Notes: a model not told the origin generated them from the letters alone. DNA of 64,000 nucleotides from Robertkochia flava (GCF_020166515.1 NZ_JAINZT010000002.1:372001-436000), one strand, 5' to 3'. Positions 33,650 to 43,464 are shown, counted from the stretch's first letter. Numbers and translations are program-made.

Positions 33650-36493
33650 CTACTTGATATTAAAATGCTTTTCAGAGCTTTGGTTTCCTTTTTCCACCTT
33701 GAGAAGGTAATCTCCTTTAGGTAAATAGGTTTTCCCGTTTGCCGAAGGCTTCACCGGGTTGTCTTTATTTTTCTTGTTGTAATTCTTAATTCCCTTTTCA
33801 CTAAGGGTCTGGTCAAATTCCAGTGCGTTAAAGCCCTTACTCACCTGAAGGTTGCCTTCTTGCAGTACGATGCCGGATTCATCCTTGATCACATAATTCA
33901 GACTGCCTTCCTCTTTGCTGTAGATGCTGTAATTCATCGAAGGCTCGAAAGGCTCGGACCAGGCTCTTGAATTACCCCATCGCGGAGAATAGCGTACATC
34001 TTCCGGCTGGAAAAGTGTGAGTTCGTCTTCCAGCATTACGGCATTGGCCTCCTGCATTGCTGCAATGTCTGCGATATAGATGCTTCGGCCATGTGTGCCT
34101 ATTACCAGGTCCTTTTCCCTTTCCTGTATTACAAGATCATGAACGGCCACCTCCGGAAGGTCGTTGCCAAAAGGCTCCCAGCTGTTACCCCTGTTGAAGC
34201 TCACATACAACCCGTTATCGGTTCCTGCAAAGAGGAGGTCCTGGTTTACAGGATCCTCAAGGATCACATTTACCGGAGACAACGGCAGGTTGCTGCTGAT
34301 GGCTTTCCAGGTTTTGCCCTGGTCCTCGCTCATATATACATAGGGTGTGAAATCGTCCCATCGATATCCGTTGAGGGCAACATAAACCCTTTCCCTGGAG
34401 TGTTGTGAGGCAGCTACCCTGCTTACCCACAGGTCTTTGGGAAGGTTGTCGGAAATGCGTTCCCAACTGCCTCCGCCGTTGGTGGATACATGGACAAGTC
34501 CATCATCACTCCCTGTGTACAGATGGCCAAATTTAAAGGGAGATTCACTGATGGTGGTCAGGGTTCCGTAAGCTACGTTGCCCGGTTTGCCGCCGTTGGT
34601 GAGGTCTTCCGAAATGGCTTCCCAGGAATCGCCCCGGTCAAGGCTGCGCATCAGCTTATTTCCACCCAGGTACAGAATGTCCGAATTGTGGGAAGAGAGC
34701 AGGATGGGCGTTTGCCAGTTAAAGCGATAGGGGCGTTCTCCAAGTTCGTGTTTGGGCTGGATATAGGTTCTCGACCCCTTATCCAGGTCAATGCGGAAAT
34801 AGTTTCCAAACTGAAAACCGGTGTAAACAATATTAGGGTGTTCGGGATCGGCTTCCACCTGCATTCCGTCGCCTCCCATGATCGACTTCCAGGGGTATTC
34901 CCCGTCCTGGTGCCAGCCGCTGTTCTCGCGCGCATTATGCGGAGCCATCCATACCCCGTTATCCTGCAACCCGCCGTAGATATTGTAGGGTTTTTGGTTG
35001 TCTACCTCAATGGCGTAAAACTGGCCGACTGCCGGGGTATTGTTCTTGATCCAGGAAGCCCCATCGTCATAGCTGATGTTAACTCCCCCGTCATTACCAT
35101 TGATGATATGCCCGGGTTTGTTGGGGTTGATCCAGATCGCATGGTGGTCTGAATGCACGTTCTCACCGTTAATGGATATCCAGGTCTTTCCTCCGTCGTC
35201 AGACCGGATAATGGGTACCCCGCCGGCATAAAGTTTCTCCGGGTTACCGGGGTCAACTGCGAGCTGACAGAAATAATACCCGTAACTGTAAAACAGATCT
35301 TCAATAGTTCCTTCATGGGTTTTTTTCCAGGTGTTACCCCCATCTGTACTTTTGTACACCTCAGCTCCGATCACGGGGGTGTCAAATAGCATGGCGTTGG
35401 CATCTTCAAGATATTTCGCAATATCTTCCGGTTTTACCGAACCACTGCTTACCAGTTGTTTGACATTTTCGGCACGGTACTTCTCCTGAAATCCGTTGGT
35501 CTTTAAGAAAGCATTCAGCTTTTTGTTGTCAAGCGCCAGGAAGTCTTCATTCGACATGGTTTTGAAGTCGTCTTTCTGAAGGTTGTCCGACTCCTTGCTG
35601 TCTTCCTTTATCTCTTGGTGATATTGATTGTCGTGAATGGCGTAAATGGTATTGGCATCGTAAACAGCTATTCCGATCCGGCCTACACCTTCTCCGGTAG
35701 GAAATCCACTTTCCTCTGTTGAGACCAGGTCCCAGGTCTCGCCTCCGTCTGTACTTTTGTAAATTCCCGAGCCTTCACCGTTCCCGGTGAAATTCCATGC
35801 TTTACGATCTTTCTGCCAGGCAGATGCGAAAAGTACATCGGGGTTGCCAGGTGTCATTACCAGGTCTATTATTCCCGTTTCATCATTGATAAAAAGCGTA
35901 TTTTTCCAGGTTTTTCCACCGTCGGTAGACTTATAAACCCCTCTTTCCGAATTGGATGAATACAAATGTCCGGTTACTCCGATCCAGATGGTATCCGGAT
36001 CTTCAGGATGTAAAACGATGCGGCCAATGTGGTGGGAATCGGGGAGTCCCATATGCGTCCAGGTTTTACCATGGTCGTCCGATCGTAATACGCCGATACC
36101 GGCATAAGAAGATCTGGAAGCGTTATTCTCTCCTGTTCCGGCCCAGATGATCTGGTTTTTCCAGTCTACTGCGATATCACCGATATTCTGCGTCGGGGCA
36201 TTGTCCATAACAGGGGTAAAAGTGGTTCCGTTGTTTTTGGTATGCCACAATCCGCCACTGGCATAGGCCACGTAAAATTCTGTGGGATCTTGTGGATTAA
36301 CAGCCAGGTCGGTTACGCGACCGCTCATAATGGTGGGCCCTGCATTTTTCAGCGGAATGGCCTGAACCCTGGATTCGGATTCCAGTAAAGATTTTTTCCC
36401 AATAGCGTCCAGGTAGGCCTCAGGGCTCGTAGCAGGTTGCTGAGCCTGAACCTGTAGTCCGGCCATCAGGGATAGAAGTAAGGCGTATTTCAT
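33650..36493 (-). CDS. Secreted VPS10/sortilin-type BNR-repeat protein
   Basis: A 947-residue exported protein with a signal peptide (1-18, ending QVQAQ). About ten Asp-box/BNR repeats of the form S-x-D-x-G-x-x-W are visible (for example STDGGKTWKN, SDDHGKTWTH, STDGGNTWKK, SEDQGKTWKA, SFNRGNSWEP), so it folds into beta-propellers of the VPS10/sialidase-like type. An unusual helical insertion (roughly residues 298-380, many K/E/D) interrupts the repeats. C-terminal residues about 830-947 form a separate domain. Annotated relatives are called glycosyl hydrolase, but I see no proven catalytic triad. Single gene. Confidence 0.87.
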   Translation of the reverse strand: MKYALLLSLMAGLQVQAQQPATSPEAYLDAIGKKSLLESESRVQAIPLKNAGPTIMSGRVTDLAVNPQDPTEFYVAYASGGLWHTKNNGTTFTPVMDNAPTQNIGDIAVDWKNQIIWAGTGENNASRSSYAGIGVLRSDDHGKTWTHMGLPDSHHIGRIVLHPEDPDTIWIGVTGHLYSSNSERGVYKSTDGGKTWKNTLFINDETGIIDLVMTPGNPDVLFASAWQKDRKAWNFTGNGEGSGIYKSTDGGETWDLVSTEESGFPTGEGVGRIGIAVYDANTIYAIHDNQYHQEIKEDSKESDNLQKDDFKTMSNEDFLALDNKKLNAFLKTNGFQEKYRAENVKQLVSSGSVKPEDIAKYLEDANAMLFDTPVIGAEVYKSTDGGNTWKKTHEGTIEDLFYSYGYYFCQLAVDPGNPEKLYAGGVPIIRSDDGGKTWISINGENVHSDHHAIWINPNKPGHIINGNDGGVNISYDDGASWIKNNTPAVGQFYAIEVDNQKPYNIYGGLQDNGVWMAPHNARENSGWHQDGEYPWKSIMGGDGMQVEADPEHPNIVYTGFQFGNYFRIDLDKGSRTYIQPKHELGERPYRFNWQTPILLSSHNSDILYLGGNKLMRSLDRGDSWEAISEDLTNGGKPGNVAYGTLTTISESPFKFGHLYTGSDDGLVHVSTNGGGSWERISDNLPKDLWVSRVAASQHSRERVYVALNGYRWDDFTPYVYMSEDQGKTWKAISSNLPLSPVNVILEDPVNQDLLFAGTDNGLYVSFNRGNSWEPFGNDLPEVAVHDLVIQEREKDLVIGTHGRSIYIADIAAMQEANAVMLEDELTLFQPEDVRYSPRWGNSRAWSEPFEPSMNYSIYSKEEGSLNYVIKDESGIVLQEGNLQVSKGFNALEFDQTLSEKGIKNYNKKNKDNPVKPSANGKTYLPKGDYLLKVEKGNQSSEKHFNIK

Positions 36494-36583
36494 AAAGGGT
36501 TGATTTTTGTCTAAAGAAACTGAAGGGTTTCTTAGGTTATCATAATTTTAGCGAAGTTTAACACTTAAGGGTGCCAATCTTCT

Positions 36584-36591
36584 TAAATTTG
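36584..36591 (+). promoter_or_regulatory. -7 promoter box for the aminopeptidase P gene
   Basis: TAAATTTG matches TAnnTTTG, 20 bases before the ATG at 36612. Confidence 0.5.
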
Positions 36592-36611
36592 GGGAAATTT
36601 AAAAAATAGAT

Positions 36612-37904
36612 ATGAAATACGACCTGATAGACCGTAATCTATTCATCAAGAACAGAGAGAAATTCATGGCTCAGATGAAGCCAAAAAGTATTGCTGTTTT
36701 CAATTCCAATGATATATATCCCATAGGGTCAGACAGTACCATGCCTTTTCAACAGGCACGCGACCTTTTTTACCTCAGTGGGGTAGATCAGGAGGAAAGT
36801 ATTTTAGTGCTTTTCCCGGATGCGATGGAAGAAAAGCACAGGGAAATACTCTTTGTCAGAGAAACTAATGATCATATTGCAGTTTGGGAAGGTGAGAAGC
36901 TTACCAAGGAAAAGGCTTTTGAAGTAAGCGGGATCAAAACCGTATACTGGCTTAAGGAGTTCGATAAGGTGTTCTTCGACATCATGACCGAGGCCGAGGC
37001 GGTATACTTCAATACCAATGAACACTACCGTCAGGCTGTGGAAACTGAAACCAGGGAAGATCGTTTTATCAAATGGTGCAAGGAGAAATTTCCTGCTCAT
37101 CGATGGGAAAAGAGCAACCAGATCCTTCAGCGGTTGAGAGGTACCAAGGAGCCCCAGGAGATCGACCTGTTGCTGCAGGCCTGTAAGATCACCGAAAAAG
37201 GATTTAAAAGGGTGTTGCAATTTGTGAAGCCCGGGGTTTGGGAGTACGAGATCGAAGCAGAATACATGCATGAGTTTTTGAGAAACCGGTCCAGGGGGTT
37301 CTCCTATACGCCGATTATCGCTTCCGGAAACAATGCCAATGTGCTTCATTATATCGAGAACAGGAACCAGTGTAAAGACGGGGATATGCTTCTTATGGAT
37401 GTGGGAGCAGAGTATGCGAACTATTCCAGCGACATGACCCGGACGATTCCTGTGAACGGAAGGTTCACCGACCGCCAGAAACAGGTGTATAATGCCGTAC
37501 TGCGCGTTAAGAACGAAGCGACAAAAATGCTTGTTCCCGGTACCATGTGGAAGGAATATCACATAGAGGTCGGGAAGCTGATGACCAGCGAATTGCTGGG
37601 TCTTGGGTTGCTCGATAAGGCGGATGTGCAAAATGAAAACCCCGATTGGCCGGCATACAAGAAGTATTTCATGCACGGTACCAGTCACCATATCGGTTTG
37701 GATACGCATGACTACGGGCCGTTGAAAGAGCCAATGAACGCCAATATGGTGTTCACGGTAGAGCCCGGTATCTATATTCCTGATGAACAAATGGGAATCC
37801 GACTGGAAGACGATGTAGTAATCCGTGATAACCAGGAGCCATTTAACCTGATGCGAAATATCCCGATCGAAGTGGAAGAGATCGAGGAGTGGATGAATAA
37901 ATAA
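36612..37904 (+). CDS. pepP: Xaa-Pro aminopeptidase (peptidase M24)
   Basis: A 430-residue cytoplasmic metallopeptidase that removes an N-terminal residue before proline. The creatinase-like N-terminal domain spans about 1-165, followed by the pita-bread M24 domain. Metal ligands are visible in MDVGAEYANYSSDMTR (both Asp), GTSHHIGLDTHD (His), FTVEPG (Glu) and GIRLEDDV (Glu). The set is complete, so it should be active. Single-gene unit; a hairpin terminator after it overlaps the end of convergent brnQ. The pepP symbol is by family. Confidence 0.93.
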   Translation: MKYDLIDRNLFIKNREKFMAQMKPKSIAVFNSNDIYPIGSDSTMPFQQARDLFYLSGVDQEESILVLFPDAMEEKHREILFVRETNDHIAVWEGEKLTKEKAFEVSGIKTVYWLKEFDKVFFDIMTEAEAVYFNTNEHYRQAVETETREDRFIKWCKEKFPAHRWEKSNQILQRLRGTKEPQEIDLLLQACKITEKGFKRVLQFVKPGVWEYEIEAEYMHEFLRNRSRGFSYTPIIASGNNANVLHYIENRNQCKDGDMLLMDVGAEYANYSSDMTRTIPVNGRFTDRQKQVYNAVLRVKNEATKMLVPGTMWKEYHIEVGKLMTSELLGLGLLDKADVQNENPDWPAYKKYFMHGTSHHIGLDTHDYGPLKEPMNANMVFTVEPGIYIPDEQMGIRLEDDVVIRDNQEPFNLMRNIPIEVEEIEEWMNK

Positions 37905-37919
37905 ATTACGCTTCCATAG

Positions 37920-39215
37920 TTAGGAGAACCGGTTGGGAAGATGGCTTTCCGGCCGGTTCTTTTTTATTTGCATCAGCAGGAAAACCACCAGTGCGGGAAC
38001 CACCCAGGTAAAGTCTGTGCTGTCCCAGGGGGTTAATGAGCTCATCAGTTCACTGGCCCACGGAAACCCGATGGCACCCAGTACATCCGGCACAGAAAAC
38101 AGCAGTACGGTAAAGGTAACTGCCCGGAAGGTGAGGTGGTCTGTCCACCGTGATGGGAGGTTGTGAAGCAATATGAAGGTGATAATAAGCGGGTAAATAA
38201 ACAGCAACGCCGGAATGCCTATATCAATAATGATACCCACTTCCAGCTGCCCGATAAGTACCCCTGCCAGGCAGCTGCTTGCAGCGGTGATGCGGTAAGC
38301 AGCAACACGGTCTTTAAAAAGACCTCTTACATAATCTGATGCCCCGGTAACGATCCCTACAGTGGTGGAAAAGCATGCCAGAGCGATCAGTACAGCGAGG
38401 AATATGTGCCCTTTTGTACCCAGGGCGAAAAGGATCATGGCGTTAAGGATGCCGCTTCGGTCCAGCGTCGGGTCAAAGGTACCACTAAGCAGTGCGCCAC
38501 TATAGATAAGGCCTGCGTAGATAAGGCATAGCCCAAGTCCGGCCAGTATTCCTGCCCTGGAGATAATACGCTTCCGGTCGAGGTAATCGAGCCCCGGCTT
38601 AAAATTCAGGGAAATGATGATGACCGCCCCAACCACCACCGCGCCCATGGCATCGTAAGTCTGGTACCCTTCAAGGATGCCTTCTGAAATGCCGGGCGGC
38701 GCAGAGAAAATTGCGGGAAAAACTTCCGGATGGGCGGCAACCATGGCAATGACCAGGCAAAGGATGATCAGGATAAAAGGGGTGAGAAAACGGCCGATGA
38801 GGTCCAGGATCTGAGACCTGAAAATGACGAAAAGGAAAACAGCCGAAAAATAGAGGCTGCTCGTAACCAGGCTGTCGACATCCAGATAGGGGGCTACGGC
38901 CATCTCATGAGTGAGGCTTGCTGTTCGTGGCGAAGGCAGACAGACCGCTATAAGATAAACCACAGAACAAAATACAATGCTGAATACCGGAGAGACCTTG
39001 TTGGCAAAATCCAGCATACTGCCCTGTAGCTTTGCATGAGCCCGGATACCCAGGATGGGTATGATCACCGCCGTAATAATGAACCCCAGGGTTACCAGGG
39101 GCCAGTTGTTTCCGGAAGTAAAACCCAGGTAGGGAGGCAGGATAATATTTCCCGCCCCGAAAAAAAGTGAGAAAAGTGCAAAGCTGGTTAACAGGGTAAG
39201 TTTCGTATTCCTCAT
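37920..39215 (-). CDS. brnQ: Branched-chain amino acid transporter (BrnQ/LIVCS family)
   Basis: A 431-residue inner-membrane protein with about 12 hydrophobic segments. The N-terminus SFALFSLFFGAGNIILPPYLG is the signature of the LIVCS family, which imports leucine, isoleucine and valine with Na+ or H+. Length is normal. It converges with the aminopeptidase gene, whose terminator overlaps its last codons, and diverges from the alpha/beta hydrolase. Import of branched-chain amino acids would feed the 3-oxoacid CoA metabolism, but the genes are far apart. Confidence 0.93.
   Translation of the reverse strand: MRNTKLTLLTSFALFSLFFGAGNIILPPYLGFTSGNNWPLVTLGFIITAVIIPILGIRAHAKLQGSMLDFANKVSPVFSIVFCSVVYLIAVCLPSPRTASLTHEMAVAPYLDVDSLVTSSLYFSAVFLFVIFRSQILDLIGRFLTPFILIILCLVIAMVAAHPEVFPAIFSAPPGISEGILEGYQTYDAMGAVVVGAVIIISLNFKPGLDYLDRKRIISRAGILAGLGLCLIYAGLIYSGALLSGTFDPTLDRSGILNAMILFALGTKGHIFLAVLIALACFSTTVGIVTGASDYVRGLFKDRVAAYRITAASSCLAGVLIGQLEVGIIIDIGIPALLFIYPLIITFILLHNLPSRWTDHLTFRAVTFTVLLFSVPDVLGAIGFPWASELMSSLTPWDSTDFTWVVPALVVFLLMQIKKNRPESHLPNRFS
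37925..37965 (+). terminator. Terminator after the aminopeptidase P gene
   Basis: An 8-bp stem (AGAACCGG, 37925-37932, with CCGGTTCT, 37953-37960) with a 20-base loop and a T-run to 37965. It lies inside the 3' coding end of brnQ. Confidence 0.65.
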
Positions 39216-39224
39216 TGGGTGAAT

Positions 39225-39232
39225 TATCTTTG
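39225..39232 (+). promoter_or_regulatory. -7 promoter box for the alpha/beta hydrolase
   Basis: TATCTTTG matches TAnnTTTG, about 40 bases before the ATG at 39274. Confidence 0.5.
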
Positions 39233-39273
39233 ACTTTTATTTGGCTTTGGGTTGGAGTTCAATATAGTATAAA

Positions 39274-40053
39274 ATGGAATTAGCTTACAAAGGAACGCGT
39301 ATTTTTTATACCGATGAAGGTAGTGGCACGGCTGTAGTGTTTCTGCACGGGTTTTTGGAGAACAGCAGTATTTGGAATGCGCTTAAGGAAGACCTGGTTT
39401 CCAGGTATCGGGTGGTCTGTATCGATCTTTTGGGGCATGGAAAAACCGGCTGTATCGGGTATATGCACACCATGACCATGATGGCCGAGGCCGTAAAAGC
39501 CGTGTTGGACCACCTGCGATTGAGAAAGGTGGTTCTTGCAGGACATTCCATGGGGGGGTATGTGGCATTGGCCTTTGCAGAGATGTACGCGGATAATGTC
39601 AAAGGCCTGGCCCTGATCAACTCTACTCCTTTCGCAGATGCTGCAGAGAAGAAATTAAATCGCGACCGGGCGATTGGGGCGGTAAAGCAAAATCACAAAA
39701 GCTTTATACGAATGGCAGTGACCAATCTGTTCCGGCCAAAAAACAGAAAGATGCTTTCAGCAGAGATCCGTGATTTAAAGGCGGAGGCTCTCAAGACACC
39801 CTTGCAGGGAATCGTAGCTGCACTGGAAGGCATGAAGATCAGACCGGATCGGGAGGTGCTGATGCATTTCACTCCCTATCCCAAAATGGTGGTTATAGGA
39901 AGAAAAGACCCGGTGGTAGACGCAGATTTTCTTCTTAATTCCCTGGAAAACACAGAAGTGGATGTATTCGTTTACCCTGACGGACATATGAGTTTCCTCG
40001 AGAATTTCGGGGTTTTACAACAAGATCTGCAAGGTTGGCTAAAAAAAGTTTGA
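39274..40053 (+). CDS. Cytoplasmic alpha/beta hydrolase
   Basis: A 259-residue protein with no signal peptide. The HGF oxyanion-hole motif is at about 25-27 (FLHGFLENSSIW), the nucleophile elbow AGHSMGG near 90-96 holds the catalytic Ser, and DPVVDADF and DGHMSF carry the likely Asp and His. Residues 110-200 form the cap. The family covers esterases, thioesterases, epoxide hydrolases and lipases, so the substrate is open. It is divergent from brnQ, and the small Cys-rich gene follows after 48 bases on the same strand. Confidence 0.87.
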   Translation: MELAYKGTRIFYTDEGSGTAVVFLHGFLENSSIWNALKEDLVSRYRVVCIDLLGHGKTGCIGYMHTMTMMAEAVKAVLDHLRLRKVVLAGHSMGGYVALAFAEMYADNVKGLALINSTPFADAAEKKLNRDRAIGAVKQNHKSFIRMAVTNLFRPKNRKMLSAEIRDLKAEALKTPLQGIVAALEGMKIRPDREVLMHFTPYPKMVVIGRKDPVVDADFLLNSLENTEVDVFVYPDGHMSFLENFGVLQQDLQGWLKKV

Positions 40054-40101
40054 TGATCTCTTAAAAATTTCTAGATTAGAGAGCCTAAATTTCTTAACCT
40101 T

Positions 40102-40338
40102 ATGAAAACCTCAAACTTAAGCCTCGGCAATTTGCTGTGTTCCGTCTTCGGCCATCGCTACCAGGTGGCCAAAAAAATTACACCACATATTACGGAGTAC
40201 AAATGCACGGTATGCAATTGTGAGTCGACCACAAATATCAGCGGACGTCTTGACAAGCTCACCCCGGAATTAAAGGAGATCAACAGGACGTTGGCCGACT
40301 TTTACAGAAAAAGGCACTCGCTTAGAACGGTTGCCTGA
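40102..40338 (+). CDS. Small conserved Cys-containing protein
   Basis: A 78-residue protein with a C-x2-C pair (CTVCNCE, about 36-42), a further Cys near position 13 and His residues nearby. This resembles half a zinc ribbon. The opening LGNLLCSVFGHRYQV followed by the CxxC is a pattern I associate with short hypothetical and phage-like proteins in Bacteroidota. No function is known. It lies between the alpha/beta hydrolase and convergent thiL, 2 bases from the thiL stop, so it may be co-transcribed with the hydrolase. Confidence 0.75.
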   Translation: MKTSNLSLGNLLCSVFGHRYQVAKKITPHITEYKCTVCNCESTTNISGRLDKLTPELKEINRTLADFYRKRHSLRTVA

Positions 40339-40340
40339 AA

Positions 40341-41390
40341 CTAATCCTTTTTAAGCGCATTCCATCCTCTGGCCTCAAGGGGTATTTTTGTGCCTATCCT
40401 TGTGATCAGATGCGCTCCTTCATGCTTTTCTGTCATATGACCTATGACGGATAAGTGCGGATTGCCTTTTATTTTCGGATAGTCTTCCTGGGCTATCGTA
40501 AAGAGCAGTTCATAATCTTCCCCACCACTTAACGCCACCATGGTGCTGTTAAGTTCAAATTCTTCAGAGGTGGAGATCACCTGAGGATCCAGGGGGATCT
40601 TATCTTCATAGAGATTGCAGCCAACGCCAGACTGTTTACAGAGGTGCAGGATCTCAGAAGACAGGCCGTCACTGATATCGATCATAGAGGTAGGTCTTAC
40701 TTGCAGGTCTTTTAGAATCTCCGGTATATCCGCTCTGGGTTCCGGCTTAAGCTGCCGCTCTACGATATACGCATAAGGAGCAAGGTCCGGCTGATTGTTT
40801 GGATTCACCTTGAACACCTCTTTTTCCCGCTCCAGTACCTGGAGGCCGAGGTAGGCCCCTCCGAGGTCGCCGCTAACCACCAGAAGGTCGTTGGGTTTTG
40901 CCGTATTTCGGTACGTGATATCTTCCTTAGGCGCCACTCCTATAGCAGTGACTGAGATAAGCAGCCCTTTTGTTGATGAGGTGGTATCGCCTCCTACCAG
41001 GTCTACTTTATAGCGCTTGCACGCCAGGGCTATTCCGTCGTAAAGTTCTTCAAGGGCTTCAACAGGAAATCGGTTGGAGACCGCAATGGAAACGGTGATC
41101 TGGGTTGGGGTTGCATTCATGGCGCAGATATCCGAAAGATTGACCGCCACGGCCTTATATCCCAGATGTTTCAACGGAGCATAAGACAGGTCAAAATGAA
41201 CGCCTTCTACCAGGAGGTCGGTGGAGATCACTGTTTGCCGGTCACCAAACTCCATGACTGCAGCATCGTCATTGATTCCTTTTATGGTAGTAGGATGGGT
41301 GGGGGTGAAATTTTTGGTAAGATGTTCGATCAAACCAAATTCTCCCAGTTCTTCAAGGGGTGTCCGTTTTGGATTCTTATCTTCTAACAT
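40341..41390 (-). CDS. thiL: Thiamine-monophosphate kinase
   Basis: A 349-residue cytoplasmic kinase that phosphorylates thiamine monophosphate to the active cofactor thiamine diphosphate. It belongs to the PurM-like AIR-synthase fold: INDDAAVM near 37-44, STDLLVEGVHFDL near 57-69, VGGDTT near 135-140 and SGGEDYEL near 293-300. The start chosen is ATG 41388-41390 (MLEDKNPKRT); 12 codons of in-frame DNA before it contain the promoter. The -7 box TACCTTTG (41395-41402) lies so close that the mRNA would be almost leaderless. No other thiamine genes are nearby. Confidence 0.93.
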   Translation of the reverse strand: MLEDKNPKRTPLEELGEFGLIEHLTKNFTPTHPTTIKGINDDAAVMEFGDRQTVISTDLLVEGVHFDLSYAPLKHLGYKAVAVNLSDICAMNATPTQITVSIAVSNRFPVEALEELYDGIALACKRYKVDLVGGDTTSSTKGLLISVTAIGVAPKEDITYRNTAKPNDLLVVSGDLGGAYLGLQVLEREKEVFKVNPNNQPDLAPYAYIVERQLKPEPRADIPEILKDLQVRPTSMIDISDGLSSEILHLCKQSGVGCNLYEDKIPLDPQVISTSEEFELNSTMVALSGGEDYELLFTIAQEDYPKIKGNPHLSVIGHMTEKHEGAHLITRIGTKIPLEARGWNALKKD

Positions 41391-41394
41391 AGTG

Positions 41395-41402
41395 CAAAGG
41401 TA
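41395..41402 (-). promoter_or_regulatory. -7 promoter box of thiL
   Basis: The minus strand reads TACCTTTG, matching TAnnTTTG, only 4 bases before the ATG at 41390. Transcription should begin at or next to the ATG. Confidence 0.55.
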
Positions 41403-41634
41403 ATCAGTTGGAAGCAATCCCGGCAACCGGCCCTGATGCCATTTATCAAAATTTAAAGATTATCAGGTGATTTTTCTGCATTTCGGAAAATTTCACCCTC
41501 CGGACTGCTGTATTTTTTACAGACCTGGAAATTGATTGGAAACCTGTTAAATCAAAAGAAGTGGTATAGGTAAACTCTATGCCCGTATATGATTTATAAA
41601 TTTGTTAAAATGCGGGAAATCGCCTTTTAGTTCT

Positions 41635-41642
41635 TATTTTTG
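41635..41642 (+). promoter_or_regulatory. -7 promoter box of the sufA operon
   Basis: TATTTTTG matches TAnnTTTG, 28 bases before sufA. Confidence 0.55.
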
Positions 41643-41670
41643 TTAACTATTTAGAAATAATCTATTTAAT

Positions 41671-42000
41671 ATGATAAAGGTATCGGATACAGCTAAAAAC
41701 AAGCTCGCCCAGCTAATGGCGGAGGATGGCTTTGATGTACAAAGTCACTTTGTTCGTGTTGGGGTCAAAAGCGGTGGTTGTAGCGGATTGTCATATGACC
41801 TGAATTTTGACACGGAAAGCAGGGAAAACGATAAGGTTTTTGAAGATAATGAAGTGCGGATTGTGGTCGATAAAAAGAGTTTTCTCTACCTGGTAGGGAC
41901 CATCCTGGAATATTCCGGTGGCCTTAACGGGAAAGGGTTCGTTTTTAACAACCCGAACGCACAGCGAACCTGCGGATGCGGAGAAAGTTTTTCACTTTAA
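41671..42000 (+). CDS. sufA: Iron-sulfur carrier protein SufA/IscA/HesB type
   Basis: A 109-residue A-type carrier with the three conserved Cys: GGCSGL (Cys near 39) and CGCGES (about 103-107) at the C-terminus. It receives iron-sulfur clusters from the SufBCD scaffold and passes them to apoproteins. Length matches the family. First gene of the SUF operon, 18 bases before sufB and with its own promoter box; the region between thiL and sufA (41403-41634) holds nothing else I can name. Confidence 0.93.
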   Translation: MIKVSDTAKNKLAQLMAEDGFDVQSHFVRVGVKSGGCSGLSYDLNFDTESRENDKVFEDNEVRIVVDKKSFLYLVGTILEYSGGLNGKGFVFNNPNAQRTCGCGESFSL

Positions 42001-42018
42001 CAGCTTAAGAAATATAAC

Positions 42019-43464
42019 ATGGCTTATACCGAAGAAGAATTAAAAAAGGAATTAGAGACTAAGGAGTATGAGTACGGCTTCTATACCGATATAGAATCCG
42101 ATACTTTTCCCGTAGGCTTGAATGAGGATATTGTGAGAGCCATCTCCATGAAAAAGGAAGAGCCCGAATGGATGACCGAATGGCGTCTGGAGGCCTTTCG
42201 GGTCTGGAAAGAGATGGAAGAGCCCGAGTGGGCAAATGTAAAGTACAAAAAGCCGGATTTCCAGGCGATCTCCTATTATTCGGCGCCGATGAATAAGCCA
42301 AAGTACGACAGCCTTGATGAGGTTGATCCGGAATTGCTGGACACCTTTAAGAGGTTGGGGATCTCCCTGGAGGAACAAAAGAAACTGGCAGGGGTTGCCG
42401 TAGATGTGGTGATGGACTCTGTTTCCGTGGCAACCACCTTTAAGAAGACCCTTGCAGAAAAAGGGATCATCTTTTGCTCCATTTCTGAAGCGATCAAAGA
42501 GCATCCGGAATTGGTGAAAAAATATATCGGATCGGTGGTGCCAAGAAAGGATAATTTCTATGCGGCCCTGAACTCTGCAGTATTTTCAGACGGATCTTTC
42601 TGCTATATTCCGAAAGGGGTGCGTTGCCCTATGGAACTGTCTACATATTTCCGAATCAATCAGGCAGGGACCGGGCAGTTCGAGCGAACCCTGGTGATTG
42701 CTGATGAAGGAAGTTATGTGAGCTACCTGGAAGGATGTACCGCTCCGATGCGGGATGAAAACCAACTTCATGCTGCAGTTGTGGAACTTATTGCCCTTGA
42801 CGATGCAGAGATCAAGTACTCTACCGTTCAGAACTGGTTCCCCGGGGATAAGGAAGGTAAGGGAGGTGTTTTCAACTTCGTGACCAAGCGAGGACTTTGC
42901 GAAACCAATGCCAAGATCAGCTGGACACAGGTGGAAACCGGTTCTGCTGTAACCTGGAAATACCCTTCATGTGTACTTAAAGGAGATAACTCCATAGGGG
43001 AGTTCTACTCGATTGCCGTGACCAATAATTATCAGCAGGCCGATACCGGAACCAAGATGATCCACCTGGGAAGAAATACCAGAAGTACCATTATCTCCAA
43101 AGGGATCTCTGCCGGAAAATCACAAAACAGCTACCGCGGACTGGTCCAGATCAACAGCAGGGCAGAGAATGCGAGGAACTTTTCCCAGTGTGATTCCCTG
43201 TTGATGGGTAACGAATGCGGAGCACATACCTTCCCTTACATCGAGGCGAAAAACAAAACCTCCCAGGTCGAGCATGAGGCGACGACCAGTAAGATCGGGG
43301 AAGATCAGATTTTCTATTGTAACCAGCGAGGAATCGATACCGAGAAGGCCATCGCTCTTATCGTAAACGGATTTAGTAAGGAAGTACTCAATAAATTGCC
43401 AATGGAATTTGCAGTGGAGGCTCAAAAACTGTTGGAGATCTCGCTTGAGGGATCGGTTGGATAA
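42019..43464 (+). CDS. sufB: Fe-S cluster assembly scaffold SufB
   Basis: A 481-residue subunit of the SufBC2D complex, where iron-sulfur clusters are built. The family core (about 190-465) is a beta-helix with the conserved regions [33 protein letters not shown], and [17 protein letters not shown] with a Cys-containing loop. It is in the expected position after sufA and before sufC, with 43 bases to the latter. Length and motifs are normal. Confidence 0.97.
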   Translation: MAYTEEELKKELETKEYEYGFYTDIESDTFPVGLNEDIVRAISMKKEEPEWMTEWRLEAFRVWKEMEEPEWANVKYKKPDFQAISYYSAPMNKPKYDSLDEVDPELLDTFKRLGISLEEQKKLAGVAVDVVMDSVSVATTFKKTLAEKGIIFCSISEAIKEHPELVKKYIGSVVPRKDNFYAALNSAVFSDGSFCYIPKGVRCPMELSTYFRINQAGTGQFERTLVIADEGSYVSYLEGCTAPMRDENQLHAAVVELIALDDAEIKYSTVQNWFPGDKEGKGGVFNFVTKRGLCETNAKISWTQVETGSAVTWKYPSCVLKGDNSIGEFYSIAVTNNYQQADTGTKMIHLGRNTRSTIISKGISAGKSQNSYRGLVQINSRAENARNFSQCDSLLMGNECGAHTFPYIEAKNKTSQVEHEATTSKIGEDQIFYCNQRGIDTEKAIALIVNGFSKEVLNKLPMEFAVEAQKLLEISLEGSVG

